Shown: one piece after another, positions 62,340 to 64,000 of the stretch
Layout: every line of letters starts with the position of its first letter
How positions within the stretch are numbered: the stretch's first letter is position 1
Assembly (NCBI GenBank): GCA_018436925.1
Contig: JAHDKI010000006.1
Coordinates: forward strand, 1-64,000
Origin: Syntrophaceae bacterium
GTDB lineage: Bacteria > Desulfobacterota > Syntrophia > Syntrophales > Smithellaceae
DNA: 64,000 bases
Direction of reading: 5' to 3'
Translations under genes and position numbers: made by a program
The notes under the pieces: generated by a model
Seen by the model: the letters and a program-made list of their open reading frames with translations, nothing else
Told to the model about the DNA's origin: nothing
The model's database searches: none

Positions 62340-63104
62340 ATGAATGATTTTTCGCCGCGATTCTGGCTGATTTTTTTCGAACTTTATGAATCTCTTCCCC
62401 GCCAGGGGCCGGGCAATCGCGACTCCGCCGCAAAGGCGCTGGCTTTATGCCGCGATCTTCCGCCGCGGCCGACTGTGCTCGATCTGGGCTGCGGCACGGG
62501 CGGACAGACGCTTGATCTTGCCGACCTCACGGCAGGGTCTATCACCGCCATGGACAGCCATGCTCCTCACATTGATCGACTGCGCGACCAAGCCGTTAAA
62601 AGAGGATTATCCGGACGGATTTGGCCGATGGTAGGCAATATGGCCGAATCCGGGCTGCCGTGCGCGAGTTTCGATCTGGTCTGGTCCGAAGGGGCGCTCT
62701 ACAACATCGGTCTCCCAAACGGCCTGCGAGTCTGCTATGAGCTTTTGCGTCCCGGCGGCTACCTCGCCTTCACGGACCCGGTCTGGCGCAAAGACAATCC
62801 GCCGCCTGCCGTGAAAGAAAGCTTCGAGCTCGATTATCCGGGCATGGGCCGGGTTTCGGACGTTCTGGCCGCAATTGAAAAAAGCGGCTTTTCGCTCATC
62901 GGCCACTTCACTTTGCCGGACGAGGCGTGGTGGGATAATTTCTACACGCCGATGGAAATCGGAATCGATAAGCTGCGGAGCCGATACGCAAACGATGTCG
63001 AAGCCCTTGCCGTCCTGGATCAACTCGCACAGGAACCTAAAATGCACCGAAAGGATTGCGAATATTACGCCTATGAGTTTTTTATCGCCCGTCGAATCCG
63101 CTGA
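62340..63104 (+). CDS. Class I SAM-dependent methyltransferase
   Basis: 254 residues. Motif I VLDLGCGTGGQT, post-motif I ITAMDSHAP, and motif IV SFDLVWSEGALYNIG. The family resembles small-molecule methyltransferases. It follows the preceding methyltransferase gene with a TGA-C-ATG junction. Confidence 0.9.
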   Translation: MNDFSPRFWLIFFELYESLPRQGPGNRDSAAKALALCRDLPPRPTVLDLGCGTGGQTLDLADLTAGSITAMDSHAPHIDRLRDQAVKRGLSGRIWPMVGNMAESGLPCASFDLVWSEGALYNIGLPNGLRVCYELLRPGGYLAFTDPVWRKDNPPPAVKESFELDYPGMGRVSDVLAAIEKSGFSLIGHFTLPDEAWWDNFYTPMEIGIDKLRSRYANDVEALAVLDQLAQEPKMHRKDCEYYAYEFFIARRIR

Positions 63105-63107
63105 ATA

Positions 63108-63153
63108 AAACCCGAAGCGACGGGGAAAGGGCGTCATGGGTCGCTTCGGGTTT
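63108..63153. terminator. Bidirectional terminator between convergent genes
   Basis: A 14-bp stem (AAACCCGAAGCGAC with GTCGCTTCGGGTTT) around an 18-nt loop. The minus side has TTTTATT after the stem; the plus side ends in TTT. Serves the methyltransferase operon and mscS. Confidence 0.75.
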
Positions 63154-63179
63154 GCATAAAGCGCCAAAGGCTCGAGATA

Positions 63180-63989
63180 TCAGTTCACGTTGTGCAGGTG
63201 GACTTCCTGTTGGGGGAACGGTATGGTGACGCCGTTGGCGTCAAACTGTTTTTTAATCTGCTCCTGCAGATCAAAAAACACACCCCAGTAATCTTCCGTC
63301 TTGACCCAGGGCCGCACGGCAAAATCCACACTGCTGCTAGACAAAGACAACACCGCCACGGTTGGCGCAGGCTCGGACATAACACGCGCATCGGCATCCA
63401 GGATTCCATTGAGGATATTCCGAACCTTGTCGATGTCATCTCCGTAGCTAATCGATGCAACCAGATCGACGCGCCGCTGTTTCATGGCGGAATAGTTGGT
63501 GATGTTGTCCGCCGTCAGCTTGGCGTTCGGGATGATGATCATTTTATTATCGGGCGTTTTGAGCGTTGAAGTAAAAATACCGATCGCTTCGACAACGCCC
63601 GCTGTGCCGGCAGCTTCAATGTAGTCGCCGACCTTGAAGGGCTTGAAAATCACCATCAGGACGCCTGCCGCGAAATTGGCCAGCGATCCCTGCAGCGCCA
63701 GGCCGATGGCCAGGCCTGCGGCACCGACCACCGCGATAAAAGAGGCTGTCTGCACCCCCAGTTGCCCGAGCGCCGCGATGATCACAAAAGCCATGATCGC
63801 CACATAGACAACGCTTGATGCGAAGGAAACAAGCATTTCATCGACCTTGCCTCGCCTTAAAAGCCGCCGGACAAGCTTTTGCAGCAGTTTCGCCGCGAAG
63901 GCTCCGATGACAAGAATGGCAATGGCGGCAATGACCTTCAGACCGTAAACGGTTATCCAAGTCTGCGCGGTTTCAAGCATTTTCTCCAT
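63180..63989 (-). CDS. mscS: Small-conductance mechanosensitive channel MscS
   Basis: 269 residues. Three N-terminal membrane helices (about 18-38, 57-78, 83-110) with the pore helix GAAGLAIGLALQGSLANFAAG, then the beta domain (GVVEAIGIFTSTLKTPDN) and C-terminal domain. It opens under membrane tension to release solutes in osmotic downshock. Start with GGAGGTGGCCC upstream, near the window edge. Confidence 0.96.
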   Translation of the reverse strand: MEKMLETAQTWITVYGLKVIAAIAILVIGAFAAKLLQKLVRRLLRRGKVDEMLVSFASSVVYVAIMAFVIIAALGQLGVQTASFIAVVGAAGLAIGLALQGSLANFAAGVLMVIFKPFKVGDYIEAAGTAGVVEAIGIFTSTLKTPDNKMIIIPNAKLTADNITNYSAMKQRRVDLVASISYGDDIDKVRNILNGILDADARVMSEPAPTVAVLSLSSSSVDFAVRPWVKTEDYWGVFFDLQEQIKKQFDANGVTIPFPQQEVHLHNVN

Positions 63990-64000
63990 GGGCCACCTCC

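Overview
The window looks like a chromosomal segment of an anaerobic or microaerophilic Gram-negative bacterium, most plausibly a deltaproteobacterium (Desulfobacterota, Syntrophales-like). This is an inference from gene content: indolepyruvate:ferredoxin oxidoreductase, an F420-hydrogenase-beta-like iron-sulfur flavoprotein, a rubredoxin/rubrerythrin/flavodiiron oxygen-defence cluster, PEP-CTERM proteins, a MipA outer-membrane protein, and indirect (transamidation-type) Asn/Gln-tRNA genes. There is no rRNA; the only intact RNA gene is a tRNA-Asn.

Layout. 1-8.5 kb: the tail of an unidentified gene with its terminator, a chemotaxis receptor, a YdcF-like protein, then a plus-strand signalling operon (PAS histidine kinase, NtrC-type activator, lone receiver, and a GAF/MshEN/GspE-like protein whose ATPase site has lost its key residues). 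8.5-22.3 kb, all minus strand: mutS, a small membrane protein, an OmpV-like protein, rubrerythrin-rubredoxin-flavodiiron protein, iorB-iorA, two iron-sulfur proteins, an HtrA protease and htpG. 22.3-27.6 kb: repeat-rich spacers, a restriction-modification gene remnant, a DUF4124 protein, an SDR, a DUF362 lipoprotein and an ADC-like lipoprotein. 27.6-32.7 kb: a visibly more A/T-rich island holding a complete QatABCD anti-phage system plus a fifth small gene. 32.8-38.5 kb: NHL, zinc-ribbon and small membrane proteins and two PEP-CTERM proteins. 38.5-43.3 kb: gatB, a gatA lacking the amidase catalytic residues, and an aspS-gatC gene fusion, bracketed by two near-identical 56-57 bp repeats. 43.5-50.7 kb: a radical SAM protein, a four-gene ABC export-type operon, HAD, alpha/beta hydrolase and HD proteins, and a small membrane protein behind a CRP-type operator. 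50.7-60.2 kb: recC-recB-recD with a terpene-cyclase-like partner. 60.5-61.4 kb: a tandem array of tRNA-Asn-derived units, the intact tRNA-Asn, and a GIY-YIG nuclease gene lying between two copies of the tRNA 3' end plus terminator. 61.5-64 kb: two methyltransferases and an MscS channel.

Strongest leads: (1) the AspRS-GatC fusion beside an amidase-dead GatA and a GatB missing its YRYF motif; (2) the tRNA-Asn, palindrome and GIY-YIG locus, which looks like a mini-element spreading by duplication; (3) the GAF-MshEN-pseudoATPase that has probably become a regulator; (4) the Qat island with an extra gene.
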